From: Spirochaeta sp. UBA5339
GTDB taxonomy: Bacteria > Spirochaetota > Spirochaetia > DSM-2461
Length of the DNA stretch: 64,000 bases
Assembly: GCA_002408085.1 (NCBI GenBank)
Contig: DHQL01000013.1
Coordinates: forward strand, 1-64,000
Direction: 5' to 3'
Part shown: piece after piece, positions 35,323-43,878 of the stretch
Layout of the letters: every line of letters starts with the position of its first letter
Numbering within the stretch: position 1 is the first letter of the stretch
Translations under genes and position numbers: made by a program
The notes under the pieces: generated by a model
What the model saw: only the letters and a program-made list of their open reading frames with translations
What the model was told of the DNA's origin: nothing
Database searches by the model: none

Positions 35323-36018
35323 TTAAAGTTCGAAGTAAAATCCCCTGCTTTCCAGATCCCTGTATTTATCCCGGTCAAAGCGGTAAAGCCTCGCCGCTCT
35401 GTGACTGACATCCTTCTGTATCTCATCTGTCTCAATAAGCACATCCAGCTTCTGCAGCTTTTTCCGGAAGTTCCTTTTGTCAAAACTGGTATCCAGTATG
35501 ATCTCGTAGAGCCTCTGAAGCTGGGAGAGGGTGAAGAGCTCGGGAAGCAGTTCAAAACCTACGGGTTTGTACTTCAGTTTTCCCCGCAGACGCTCAGTGG
35601 CCTCAGAAAGAATCCTACCGTGGTCAAAGGCCAGTGACGGCAGTTCGTCCAGACTGAACCAGGCTGCATCGACCGCATCGGTCCGGGCCTCAAGAAGTCT
35701 CCCCTCAAGGTTGACCAGGGCAAACCATGCCACCGATATGACCCTTTCCCTGGGATCTCTGTCCACATTGCCGTATGTGTAGAGCTGTTCCAGGTAGATG
35801 GATGTGAGCCCTGTCTCCTCCTGCAGCTCCCTGTGCGCTGCCTCAATGAGGGACTCATCGGTATGGACGAACCCTCCCGGCAGTGCCCAGTGATTCAGAA
35901 AGGGCTCTTCTCCCCTCCTGATGAGCAGTACCTTGAGATTCTCTTTTTCAAAATCGATGGCAAAAACGGCACAGTCAACGGTAACCGCCGGTCTTGCATA
36001 CTTGTATGTAAAACTCAT
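35323..36018 (-). CDS. NrtR-like Nudix regulator
   Basis: A 231-residue protein. Residues about 40-70 contain an intact Nudix box (GFVHTDESLIEAAHRELQEE with the G and hydrophobic residue after it). The C-terminal part (PEL-x-TLSQLQRLYEIILDT, KRNFRKKLQ) matches the winged-helix domain of NrtR, a family that represses NAD-synthesis genes and binds ADP-ribose. The intact box suggests it may also hydrolyse its ligand. I used ATG 36018 (aagggg upstream) because the longer start lies inside an operator. First gene of a four-gene operon; it probably controls itself. Confidence 0.7.
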   Translation of the reverse strand: MSFTYKYARPAVTVDCAVFAIDFEKENLKVLLIRRGEEPFLNHWALPGGFVHTDESLIEAAHRELQEETGLTSIYLEQLYTYGNVDRDPRERVISVAWFALVNLEGRLLEARTDAVDAAWFSLDELPSLAFDHGRILSEATERLRGKLKYKPVGFELLPELFTLSQLQRLYEIILDTSFDKRNFRKKLQKLDVLIETDEIQKDVSHRAARLYRFDRDKYRDLESRGFYFEL

Positions 36019-36030
36019 TTTCACCCCTTG

Positions 36031-36045
36031 GTGTATAATGTACAC
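36031..36045. promoter_or_regulatory. Operator GTGTA-N5-TACAC, copy 1
   Basis: GTGTATAATGTACAC has perfect five-base arms. It lies 13 bases upstream of the Nudix start codon and 99 upstream of tldD, in the shared divergent promoter. Its arms are identical to those at 36056-36070. Likely target of the Nudix regulator (inference). Confidence 0.6.
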
Positions 36046-36055
36046 TTATATAATT

Positions 36056-36070
36056 GTGTATTAATTACAC
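36056..36070. promoter_or_regulatory. Operator GTGTA-N5-TACAC, copy 2
   Basis: GTGTATTAATTACAC has the same arms as copy 1, with centre-to-centre distance 25 bases, about 2.4 helical turns. Two identical-arm sites so close suggest cooperative binding of two dimers. Confidence 0.6.
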
Positions 36071-36143
36071 TAAGTCAATAGGGAAAAGTAAATTTATGTA
36101 CTTATATGGGGATCGGGCATACAATAGGGATTCAGGAGGAGCT

Positions 36144-37496
36144 ATGGCCTTTATCAACTTTACCGGTTCCGGTGACTACAGCGAGTATCGTTTCCACCAA
36201 ACCCGAGAACGCCGCATCATTATGGTAGACGGTTCTCTTCTCGCCAATGATAACTCACAGAAGCAGGGATCATCCTCCCGAGTCTCCTCGGGCGGGTACT
36301 GGGGCTTTGCCTCAAGCACCGGCAGTTCGGCTCCCGGAGAACTGAGCAACAGGGCCCTGACCAATGCCCGGTCCATGGGTGCCTTTGGAAAGAAGAACCG
36401 CTCTCTTGCCGGGGACGGGTATCAGGGGGAGCACGGGTTTTCTGGCAAGCCCGGGATGAGTGCCAGAGAGATTATCCAGCTGATGGAGAGTATCGACTCC
36501 CTGGCACGGAAAAAATACAGCGACATAAGCGCCATTACTCTTGTGGCCATGGATGAATTTCATGACAAGTACGTCCAGAACAGCCTTGGCAGCAGGGCCT
36601 ACAACAACATCTCCCGGGCCGCATTCTCTGTTCTTATGACACTGAAGGATTCGGAGGGAAAGCCTGTTGAACTGCGGGAGTCGGTCTGCGGCAAGGGGGG
36701 AGTGGGAGATCTTGATCTCTCCCTTCTGGAAGAGAAGATGGACGGGCTCTATCAGCACCTTCTGGCAAAGAGGGAGGCCCTTCCCGCCGCCGGAGGAGTG
36801 CAGACCGTTGTTCTGGCGCCGGAGCTGGCGGGGATGCTGGCTCATGAAGCCATGGGCCATCCCTGTGAGGCGGATCTTGTTATGGGAGGCGCGGTGACCG
36901 GAGACCTCCGGGGAAAGCGAATTGCCAGCGATCTTGTCACCATGGTCGATTTTGCCCACAGCTATAAGGGCCGGGAGCTGCTGATGCCGGTCTATGCGGA
37001 TGATGAGGGAACTCCCGGTGAGGATGTTCTTATGATCAAAGAGGGAATCCTTACGGACTTTATGCACAGCAGGGAGTCCGGTGGACACTTCAGGGACAAA
37101 CCTACGGGAAATGCCCGGGCTTATGCCCCCGATGATGAGCCTCTTATCAGGATGCGTAACACCGCCATTCTGCCGGGTGAGTCCAATCTTGATGAGATGA
37201 TTGCCGGTGTGGAAGACGGTTACTATCTGATGAAGACCGGAAACGGCCAGGCCGATATGACAACTGAGTTTATGTTCGGCATCAACCTGGGTTACAGGAT
37301 TATAGATGGGGAGCTTGGACCGGCCATCAGGGACACAACCCTCTCAGGTTCGGCCCTGAAGATGCTGGGATCTGTGGATGCGGTATCAAAGGACATGGTC
37401 TGGGTCAATTCGGGGTACTGCGGAAAGAAGCAGCCCATGGTGGTTTCCATGGGAGGCCCCGCGATTCGCGGCAGAGCTCAACTGGGGGGTGAATGA
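36144..37496 (+). CDS. tldD: TldD-type metalloprotease
   Basis: A 450-residue protein. The zinc motif HEAMGHPCEAD (residues about 234-244) matches TldD HExxxH, and the GlxxDG-type end is present in the later half (MFGINLGYRIIDGELG). TldD works with PmbA/TldE as a heteromeric protease that matures microcins and degrades unfolded peptides. I used ATG 36144 because aggagga lies a few bases upstream; the longer start overlaps the operators. It is divergent from the Nudix gene and overlaps the next start by one base. Its target peptide is unknown. Confidence 0.85.
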   Translation: MAFINFTGSGDYSEYRFHQTRERRIIMVDGSLLANDNSQKQGSSSRVSSGGYWGFASSTGSSAPGELSNRALTNARSMGAFGKKNRSLAGDGYQGEHGFSGKPGMSAREIIQLMESIDSLARKKYSDISAITLVAMDEFHDKYVQNSLGSRAYNNISRAAFSVLMTLKDSEGKPVELRESVCGKGGVGDLDLSLLEEKMDGLYQHLLAKREALPAAGGVQTVVLAPELAGMLAHEAMGHPCEADLVMGGAVTGDLRGKRIASDLVTMVDFAHSYKGRELLMPVYADDEGTPGEDVLMIKEGILTDFMHSRESGGHFRDKPTGNARAYAPDDEPLIRMRNTAILPGESNLDEMIAGVEDGYYLMKTGNGQADMTTEFMFGINLGYRIIDGELGPAIRDTTLSGSALKMLGSVDAVSKDMVWVNSGYCGKKQPMVVSMGGPAIRGRAQLGGE

Positions 37497-38761
37497 TGAA
37501 AGATAGTGCAAAGAAGATACTCTCACAGCTTATGGATTCCGGTTTCGATGAGGCCCGGGTCACCCTGATGAATACTCAGAAGGATGAACTCTTTCTGGCC
37601 CACAACAAGGCAAGCCACATGCGGAGTACCGAATCCGGGTCACTGGGGATTCTGGCCATCCGGGATAACAGGAAGGTCACAGGTTCCATCACATCATCGG
37701 AGCCCGAGGCTGTGAGGAATCTGATATCCCGGCTTAAAGAGGATGTGGCAACATCTCCAGTGGACAAGGCAAACGCTGTGTGCTCCGGCCAGATCGGAAG
37801 TTTTGTGAAGGGTCCCCGGGAAATGGACCGGGACAGCATGATCCAGGGGGCAAAGGAGCTTTTAAGCTATCGGGAAAAGAACTATCCAGGCTTTCAGATA
37901 GAAGGTGCCCAGGTGCAGTATGATCTGCAGAAGCAGGCCATTGTCAGCTCCAGGGGAAGTGAACTGGAGTTAAGCCACGGTTTCTATACCATAGTCCTCG
38001 AAGGGGCCAGCAAGGACGAGCACGGCAGTAGCTCCTTTAACTACACCTACGGCATGACAGAGAGCATCCCACATGATATTCAGAATCATCTGAATATCTC
38101 AGAAATGATGGCAAACAGCGCCCTTGAAACCAGAGCATCGAAGATCGACGGGAAGTTCACAGGAGATATCATTCTGATGCCCCTGGCCGCAGGCGGTCTT
38201 TTTGAGTGGCTCTTCGGCCAGCTTGAGGACTTCGCCCTGCTCAATGACTCTTCCCTCTTCAAGAACTCTGTGGGAGAGACCATTGCATCGGATCTGCTCT
38301 CCATCACTCATACCCTGGAGGGTGCGGGAGTCCCCCCCTTTAACAGGGAGGGATTCCTTCTTAAGCCCTTTCCCCAGATTGAAAAAGGCCGGCTCAACCA
38401 TCTGATTCCAGGCTACTACGGCAGCAGAAAGCTGAACCTTCCCCACTATCCTACGGGATGGGGATGGGATATGGCCCCCGGCGGCACTTCCCGGGAACAG
38501 ATGATCTCTTCGGTGAAGAGAGGGGCTCTTGTGGGCAGGCTCTCCATGGGCTCCCCCGCCTCCAACGGAGACTTTTCCGGGGTCATTAAGAACAGCTTCC
38601 TTATTGAGGACGGTAGACGAACCAGAGCTCTTAGTGAGACAATGATCTCCGGTAATGCAGCCCAAATGCTGAAGGACATAACAGCCGTCAGCAGGGAGGT
38701 CACTAATTTCGGTACAGGCAACTTCCCCTGGGTGCAGATCAAGGGAGTTCAGTTCTCCTGA
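37496..38761 (+). CDS. pmbA: PmbA/TldE-type partner protein
   Basis: A 421-residue protein. It resembles TldD in fold but lacks the HExxxH motif, as is usual for PmbA/TldE, which supports the active subunit. Recognisable parts are LDEARVTLMNTQKDEL-like N-terminus (residues about 15-30) and FPWVQIKGVQFS at the end. The start is ATG 37496, which shares a base with the tldD stop, with a G-rich SD upstream. It completes the TldD/PmbA pair. Confidence 0.8.
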   Translation: MKDSAKKILSQLMDSGFDEARVTLMNTQKDELFLAHNKASHMRSTESGSLGILAIRDNRKVTGSITSSEPEAVRNLISRLKEDVATSPVDKANAVCSGQIGSFVKGPREMDRDSMIQGAKELLSYREKNYPGFQIEGAQVQYDLQKQAIVSSRGSELELSHGFYTIVLEGASKDEHGSSSFNYTYGMTESIPHDIQNHLNISEMMANSALETRASKIDGKFTGDIILMPLAAGGLFEWLFGQLEDFALLNDSSLFKNSVGETIASDLLSITHTLEGAGVPPFNREGFLLKPFPQIEKGRLNHLIPGYYGSRKLNLPHYPTGWGWDMAPGGTSREQMISSVKRGALVGRLSMGSPASNGDFSGVIKNSFLIEDGRRTRALSETMISGNAAQMLKDITAVSREVTNFGTGNFPWVQIKGVQFS

Positions 38762-38790
38762 GCAGGATCTAAAAAGGATTTGAGATAATT

Positions 38791-39612
38791 ATGGACTTGA
38801 AGACATTAACTGAAAAGATTGAACTGCCTGGAAGTGTGAAGGACTTCGTTCTTTCCTATACTCCCGAGATAGACCGGGAGAAGTATGAATCCCTTTCTAA
38901 GGCTCTTTTTCAGCAGTCATCCTGGGAGAAGGGCTGTGATGAGGTCAAAGCTTATCTGGGTGATGATCCTGAGGGCCTGAAGATACTCTCTTTTATGCTT
39001 CTCTGCGCCCTGGAGTCCTATAGGCTCTATCAGGTAAAGGGAATCGGAGAGGAAATCTATATTGATACCATGAAGTACTGCACCCGTACCCTGAATGAGT
39101 ACCATCGGGTTTACGGGCGCTACGGCTATGATTCTGCCTGGTGGTTTCCCCGGCAGATCTCCCTCTACCTCTTCAGACTGGGGTCCCTTGAGTATGAGAT
39201 GTACATCAAGGACGGGGAGAAGCTCTTGAGCATCCATATCCCTTCCGATGCGGATATGAACGCGAGTGCCCTGAGAAAGTCCTGGCTCCAGGCCAGAAGC
39301 TTCTTCAGAGAGTTCTACCCCGACTATGGCAGTGTTCCGATGTTCTGCAGCTCCTGGCTTCTGTACCCCGAACTTCAGGATATCCTCCCCGGGAGTTCCA
39401 AGATCATTGGATTCCTGAGGGAGTTTTCAATCAGGAGTGTTGATAAGGAGAGCAGGGAGTGCATGAAGTGGATCTTCGGAAGAGAGGATATTCCCCTGGA
39501 CCAGCTGCCCGAGAAAAGCTCCCTTCAGAGAAGCGTGAAGGCTCTTATGCTGAAGGGTGAGAATATCGGGGAAGCCTACGGCATTCTGAAGGATGATCCC
39601 TGGACAGAATGA
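38791..39612 (+). CDS. GNAT_C-type acyltransferase
   Basis: A 273-residue protein. The segment LLSIHIPSDADMNASALRKS, then FFREFYPDYGSVPMFCSSWL, with LLYPELQDILPGSSKIIGF, matches the C-terminal acyltransferase-like domain seen in GNAT_C proteins. The N-terminal 100 residues are helical. It lies 29 bases after pmbA in the same direction, with an ATG and aaggatt upstream, so it may modify a TldD/PmbA substrate. The acyl donor is unknown. Confidence 0.6.
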   Translation: MDLKTLTEKIELPGSVKDFVLSYTPEIDREKYESLSKALFQQSSWEKGCDEVKAYLGDDPEGLKILSFMLLCALESYRLYQVKGIGEEIYIDTMKYCTRTLNEYHRVYGRYGYDSAWWFPRQISLYLFRLGSLEYEMYIKDGEKLLSIHIPSDADMNASALRKSWLQARSFFREFYPDYGSVPMFCSSWLLYPELQDILPGSSKIIGFLREFSIRSVDKESRECMKWIFGREDIPLDQLPEKSSLQRSVKALMLKGENIGEAYGILKDDPWTE

Positions 39613-39739
39613 TTACGCTGATCATATTTCTTTATTTTTATTAATTATTAGACATTTATTATTGAGTTCACTTTGCCTTGCCTATGTTTTTTGATAATCT
39701 GTATCAAAGATATATAAAAATATAATATGGAGAAACATA

Positions 39740-40522
39740 GTGAAAACCTACGGCAAAGTTCTTCCCTTTTTCCTTCTGTCACTGGCGGCGATTGTTGCTG
39801 CTACAGCTCTTTCGGTTTATTTTCCGATCTGGGGGAATATTCCTCTGAATATCATACTCCCCATATATCTTCTTATTACCACAAAGATGGTGTCCTTTGA
39901 GAAGATTAAACTCTCCACCCTGATTATCGGACGGGCATTGACCGCCTTAACGGCATTTACGCTTCTTCCCCCCAGGGCACTGATTATTACCCTGGCAATT
40001 CTCATGTATATCAATATATCCGAAGCAACAGTTTCGGATTTCAAGAAAAAACGCTACTGGAACGGTATTGCAGGACTGGCCATGCTGGCCTCCACTCATC
40101 TGCTGTTCAACTCCCAGTGGACCTCTGTTCTGACAGGGGATAATATGGGGTTAGTACATATCGGATACTATATGATCCAGGCAAAGGGCATACTCCTGTG
40201 GGCCGTAGCCTACACCCTTTGGAACTGGAACTTTGTAACAGGAGAGTTTTCGCCCTCTGTGAGTCTCTATCACCTGGCCATACTGGCAACCCCGGCCCTG
40301 ATCAGTGCGGCCTTTCTCAACCCCGGAATATGGGTTCTGGCAAGGGCAACAAGCCTTACCTCCGGGGGAGTATTCCAGATAGCCTGCAAAGAAAGGGTTG
40401 AAAAGGAACTCCAGTCTCCGGGTTTTACAGCTTTTGTTTCATACTTTCAGAAATCTGTTGTACAGATTCCCCTGATGATCGCTGTCATCATCTTAAGCGT
40501 TCTCTCAATAGTCGTTTCTTAA
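39740..40522 (+). CDS. Multi-pass membrane protein
   Basis: A 260-residue protein with about eight hydrophobic segments from residue 7 onward, starting GTG with ggag upstream. The first segment FFLLSLAAIVAATALSVYF and the last IPLMIAVIILSVLSIVV are typical. No transporter motif is recognised. It precedes a chemoreceptor by 12 bases, and the two may form a sensory unit. The region 39613-39739 is AT-rich and holds its promoter. Confidence 0.55.
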   Translation: MKTYGKVLPFFLLSLAAIVAATALSVYFPIWGNIPLNIILPIYLLITTKMVSFEKIKLSTLIIGRALTALTAFTLLPPRALIITLAILMYINISEATVSDFKKKRYWNGIAGLAMLASTHLLFNSQWTSVLTGDNMGLVHIGYYMIQAKGILLWAVAYTLWNWNFVTGEFSPSVSLYHLAILATPALISAAFLNPGIWVLARATSLTSGGVFQIACKERVEKELQSPGFTAFVSYFQKSVVQIPLMIAVIILSVLSIVVS

Positions 40523-40534
40523 CAAGGAAAAAAA

Positions 40535-42139
40535 ATGCAACGTATTACGGACATTTACAAAGATATGGACTTTGAAATACGTCTTAAGGCCACCATGTTC
40601 TCAAAGGTGCTTCTGGCCATTATGGGACTGTCCATGCTGATCATTGTCAGCGATTTTCTGAGCAGTGTCGAACTCTCCAGATATATATCCCATTTTGTAT
40701 TGATTGCCATCATTTTCGCCTCCTGGTTGATTGTCAGAAAGGGATACTACAGGCAGGTTAGTACGTCCTTCTTTTTTATTCTGACCATCGGGTTTATTGC
40801 CCTCCGTTTCTCCAGGGGAAACTGCGGTGATGCGACACTTCCCGTGCTGACCGCCATTGTGGGAGCCTTTATCATATTCAGTTCCGTATTCATCGACAAA
40901 ATGCTCTTTCTTCTGATTCAGGCGGGAATCTATGTTTTCAGCTATATCGCCATGATTGGAATGCTGCAGTTTAGGTGGGGATGGGACACAGAGGGATCAA
41001 TCAGTGTACCTGAACAGATATTATTTACCATGGTTGCGGTGGTCTCCGTATGCATCAGTATTCTTATGATCCGCAAAATCGTGAATACAGTTCTTGCCAA
41101 TATGAATGAGAAGATGGAACAGCTCGAAGAGTTTTCCCGCAAAAACAAGAGCCTCATTCGCGATTCGGCCCGGCAGCTCAACAAGGCTTCTGAACTGCAG
41201 AATGATGCTCAGCGAACCCTGAGGGTCAGCGATAGAATCAAGGATCATACGGAGCTATTGAAAGAGGATACCGAAAAGCTCAACCGGCGCCTTGAAAACT
41301 CCGGAGAAGCCCTTCAGGTAGTGGATCGATCCATTGAAAAACTCAGGGTTATCTCCCAGGATCAGTCTTCCCAGGTAACCGAGTCAAGCGCGTCCATTGA
41401 AGAGATGGCCGCCTCCATCAATAACGTCTCTGCAATCATTCAGACCAAGAGCGAGTCGGTGGAGAACCTGAAGAAAGAGGCTGACAATGGAGAAAGGACT
41501 ATGACTCAGACCCGGGGCGCCTTCGACAGGGCCAATGCCCTACTGGATGAGATAAGAAACATTACTGTAATGATTTCAGGCATAGCCGCTCAGACAAATC
41601 TTCTGGCAATGAACGCCGCCATCGAAGCGGCCCATGCCGGGGATGCTGGCCGGGGATTCGCCGTTGTTTCCTCGGAGATCCGGAAGCTTGCTGAATCGAG
41701 CTCACATAATGCCAAACGCATTGAAGACACGATCAAAGAGATGGTTACGGCCATTGAACAGACCGGTCAGCATGTGGATGCCTCCGGCCAGGCGTTTCAA
41801 ACAATAGCCAGAGGAATCGATAATGTGGGTATGTCCATGACCGAGATATCCCGCAGTACAAGTGAATTGAATGCAGGCAGTCAGGAAATTCTTGTGTCCG
41901 TAGAACACCTGAACAGCATTACACAGGAAGTCGTTGAGCAGGTAGACAGCGTTGCACAGGCCGCGGAAAAGGTGAACTCAGATCTGGAAGATATCCGGAA
42001 AATATCCGTGAATACGGCTTCCATCTCCCGCTCTTCTTCAGAGGAGACTCTGGAGCTGAAGGATGCCTCGGAAACCATGGAGAAACTCTGCCAGGATCTG
42101 CTGGAACAGAGCAAAAAACTGAATACCGCAATGCTTTAA
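40535..42139 (+). CDS. Methyl-accepting chemotaxis protein with 7TM-like sensor
   Basis: A 534-residue chemoreceptor. The first 190 residues have about six or seven hydrophobic segments with only short loops (a 7TM-like sensor), and no periplasmic ligand domain. Residues about 270-530 form the cytoplasmic signalling coiled coil; the tip reads AQTNLLAMNAAIEAAHAGDA, then RGFAVVSSEIRKLAESS. It signals to CheA/CheW. No HAMP sequence is obvious. Its stop is followed by a MITE-like element inserted with a TTAAA flank. Confidence 0.8.
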   Translation: MQRITDIYKDMDFEIRLKATMFSKVLLAIMGLSMLIIVSDFLSSVELSRYISHFVLIAIIFASWLIVRKGYYRQVSTSFFFILTIGFIALRFSRGNCGDATLPVLTAIVGAFIIFSSVFIDKMLFLLIQAGIYVFSYIAMIGMLQFRWGWDTEGSISVPEQILFTMVAVVSVCISILMIRKIVNTVLANMNEKMEQLEEFSRKNKSLIRDSARQLNKASELQNDAQRTLRVSDRIKDHTELLKEDTEKLNRRLENSGEALQVVDRSIEKLRVISQDQSSQVTESSASIEEMAASINNVSAIIQTKSESVENLKKEADNGERTMTQTRGAFDRANALLDEIRNITVMISGIAAQTNLLAMNAAIEAAHAGDAGRGFAVVSSEIRKLAESSSHNAKRIEDTIKEMVTAIEQTGQHVDASGQAFQTIARGIDNVGMSMTEISRSTSELNAGSQEILVSVEHLNSITQEVVEQVDSVAQAAEKVNSDLEDIRKISVNTASISRSSSEETLELKDASETMEKLCQDLLEQSKKLNTAML

Positions 42140-42140
42140 A

Positions 42141-42310
42141 GAGTGTCCAAAAGACTGTTGATTCTCTAGTTTCTTGAATCAACAGTCAAATCATAGCCCT
42201 TTCTTATTGAAGTTCAAAAAGAGACATGGCTGCAGGGATGAAAAAATCAAGTTCAAGGTATGTGCCCAAATATGTTGGTGTTTGAGGTATCAACAATCTT
42301 TTGGGCACTG
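42141..42310. mobile_element. MITE-like element, 170 bp
   Basis: Left end AGTGTCCAAAAGACTGTTGA (42142 on) and right end at 42289-42309 are inverted repeats, 21 bp with two mismatches. The element is flanked by TTAAA on both sides (42136-42140 and 42311-42315), a probable target duplication. Each end also folds on itself: GACTGTTGATT/AATCAACAGTC at 42153-42187 and GTGCCCAAA/TTTGGGCAC at 42262-42308. It has no coding frame. It follows the chemoreceptor stop codon directly. Confidence 0.6.
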
Positions 42311-42358
42311 TTAAATCTTTATATTGGACTTCCTGGAAATCTCCAGAAATCGATTCCG

Positions 42359-43834
42359 TTAATTAGCGGTGATTGATCTTGATTCCCGCTCTCTGGATAT
42401 TTCTTCTATGGTCTTGTCTTTTATACGGACAGCTCCGCGGTAATTGTCACGAGTCTTGATCAGGTTACCCTTTTTAAAGCTCTCCTTTGCTTTCACAATG
42501 GCGCTGTGATATTGGGGAAGCCACTTTTCCTGAGCAATAAGCATCTCATCAACCATCTGCCAGACTTCGGGAGGATTACAAACAGCTCCAGTTAGGGGAT
42601 CCATCAGGACAGCCTGTTTTAAAAGAGATTCGTCTCCTTTCACAGCTGCTTCAACAGACATCTTCTGAACCCATATTGACTGAGAGCACACTGCTGCGCA
42701 TCCAAGGGGAAGATCTCCCACCTGGGGTACAGAAATCCCGCTGCCGTCAACATAACAGGGAACCTCAACAACTGATTCATCCGGCAGATTTGTGATGCAT
42801 CCTTTGTTCATCACATTGAAGTGACCCCTGTAGGTACGTCCTGTTTCCAGGGCTTCAATAATGTAAGAGCAATGCTCCCTTCCTCTGTCAGATCCATCAA
42901 ACTTTTTAGGAGCCTCCTGGAGGAGTTTGGGGTATTCCGTATCAAACCAGTTTCTTTCTTCGCGGGTTACCCGCAGATAACCTCCTGTTTCTCCATTGAT
43001 CCAGCTATCCAGATTTATCCATTTCTCAATTTCTTCAGGACGTTTTCTATACCACGCAACGTACTCTGACAGATGGCCGTTTGACTCGGTGGAGTAGTAA
43101 CCGAAACGCTTTAGAATATCGATACGGACCTTTTCCTCTTCACTGAATTTTTCATGGGATTCAAATCCGGGGAGAATCTTGTCCAGTAATTCAACGCCAT
43201 TGTGCTTAACAGAAACATACCAGGTCTGGTGATTGATTCCAGCACAGATAATATCCAGTTCTTCCCTCGGGAGCCCAAGCACTTCGGCAATCTGATCCTC
43301 TCCATGGATTTCTCCATGACAGAGGCCGATGGTTTTTACTCTGCCGTATTTGTTGCAGGCCCATGTTGCCATGGCATTGGGATTGGAGTAGTTCAGCAGT
43401 ATAGCTCCTGGAGCTGATACCTCCCTAATGTCTTTGCAGAACATCAGCATCTCATAGATGACTCTTTGACCGTACATTATGCCACCGGTACAGAGGGTGT
43501 CTCCCACGCACTGATCTACACCATACTTTAAAGGGATATCAATATCTGTTTCGAAGGCTTCCAGCCCGCCGATTCTTACGCAGTTGACAATATAATCAGC
43601 ATCCTTGAATGCTGTACGCCGATCGGTAGTCGCTTCAATTTGAATATTGATTCTGCCGGCATCCAGATCGCGCTGGCACAGGTCGGCAACTTTTTGCAGG
43701 TTTTCCTCATTGATGTCAGTAAAGGAAATTTCGGCATTCTGAAATTCGGGGACTGATACAATATCAGTAAAGAGGGTCCTTGTAAAAACAAGGCTCCCGG
43801 CTCCAATAAAAGCCACTTTGATCTTTTTGCTCAT
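42359..43834 (-). CDS. Glycoside hydrolase family 4 (alpha-galactosidase/glucosidase type)
   Basis: A 491-residue NAD- and manganese-dependent glycosidase. The N-terminus KVAFIGAGSLVFTRTLFTDI is the nucleotide-binding loop; DQCVGDTLCTGGIMYGQR, NYSNPNAMATWACN and GLCHGEIHG carry the metal and substrate residues typical of GH4. The exact sugar cannot be set from sequence: alpha-galactosidase, alpha-glucosidase or galacturonidase types are all possible. It is the last gene of a sugar-transport operon. The start has aggag upstream. Confidence 0.8.
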   Translation of the reverse strand: MSKKIKVAFIGAGSLVFTRTLFTDIVSVPEFQNAEISFTDINEENLQKVADLCQRDLDAGRINIQIEATTDRRTAFKDADYIVNCVRIGGLEAFETDIDIPLKYGVDQCVGDTLCTGGIMYGQRVIYEMLMFCKDIREVSAPGAILLNYSNPNAMATWACNKYGRVKTIGLCHGEIHGEDQIAEVLGLPREELDIICAGINHQTWYVSVKHNGVELLDKILPGFESHEKFSEEEKVRIDILKRFGYYSTESNGHLSEYVAWYRKRPEEIEKWINLDSWINGETGGYLRVTREERNWFDTEYPKLLQEAPKKFDGSDRGREHCSYIIEALETGRTYRGHFNVMNKGCITNLPDESVVEVPCYVDGSGISVPQVGDLPLGCAAVCSQSIWVQKMSVEAAVKGDESLLKQAVLMDPLTGAVCNPPEVWQMVDEMLIAQEKWLPQYHSAIVKAKESFKKGNLIKTRDNYRGAVRIKDKTIEEISRERESRSITAN

Positions 43835-43878
43835 TTTTCGTTCTCCTGTTTCTATTTAGTAACCGGAAGCATTTATTG

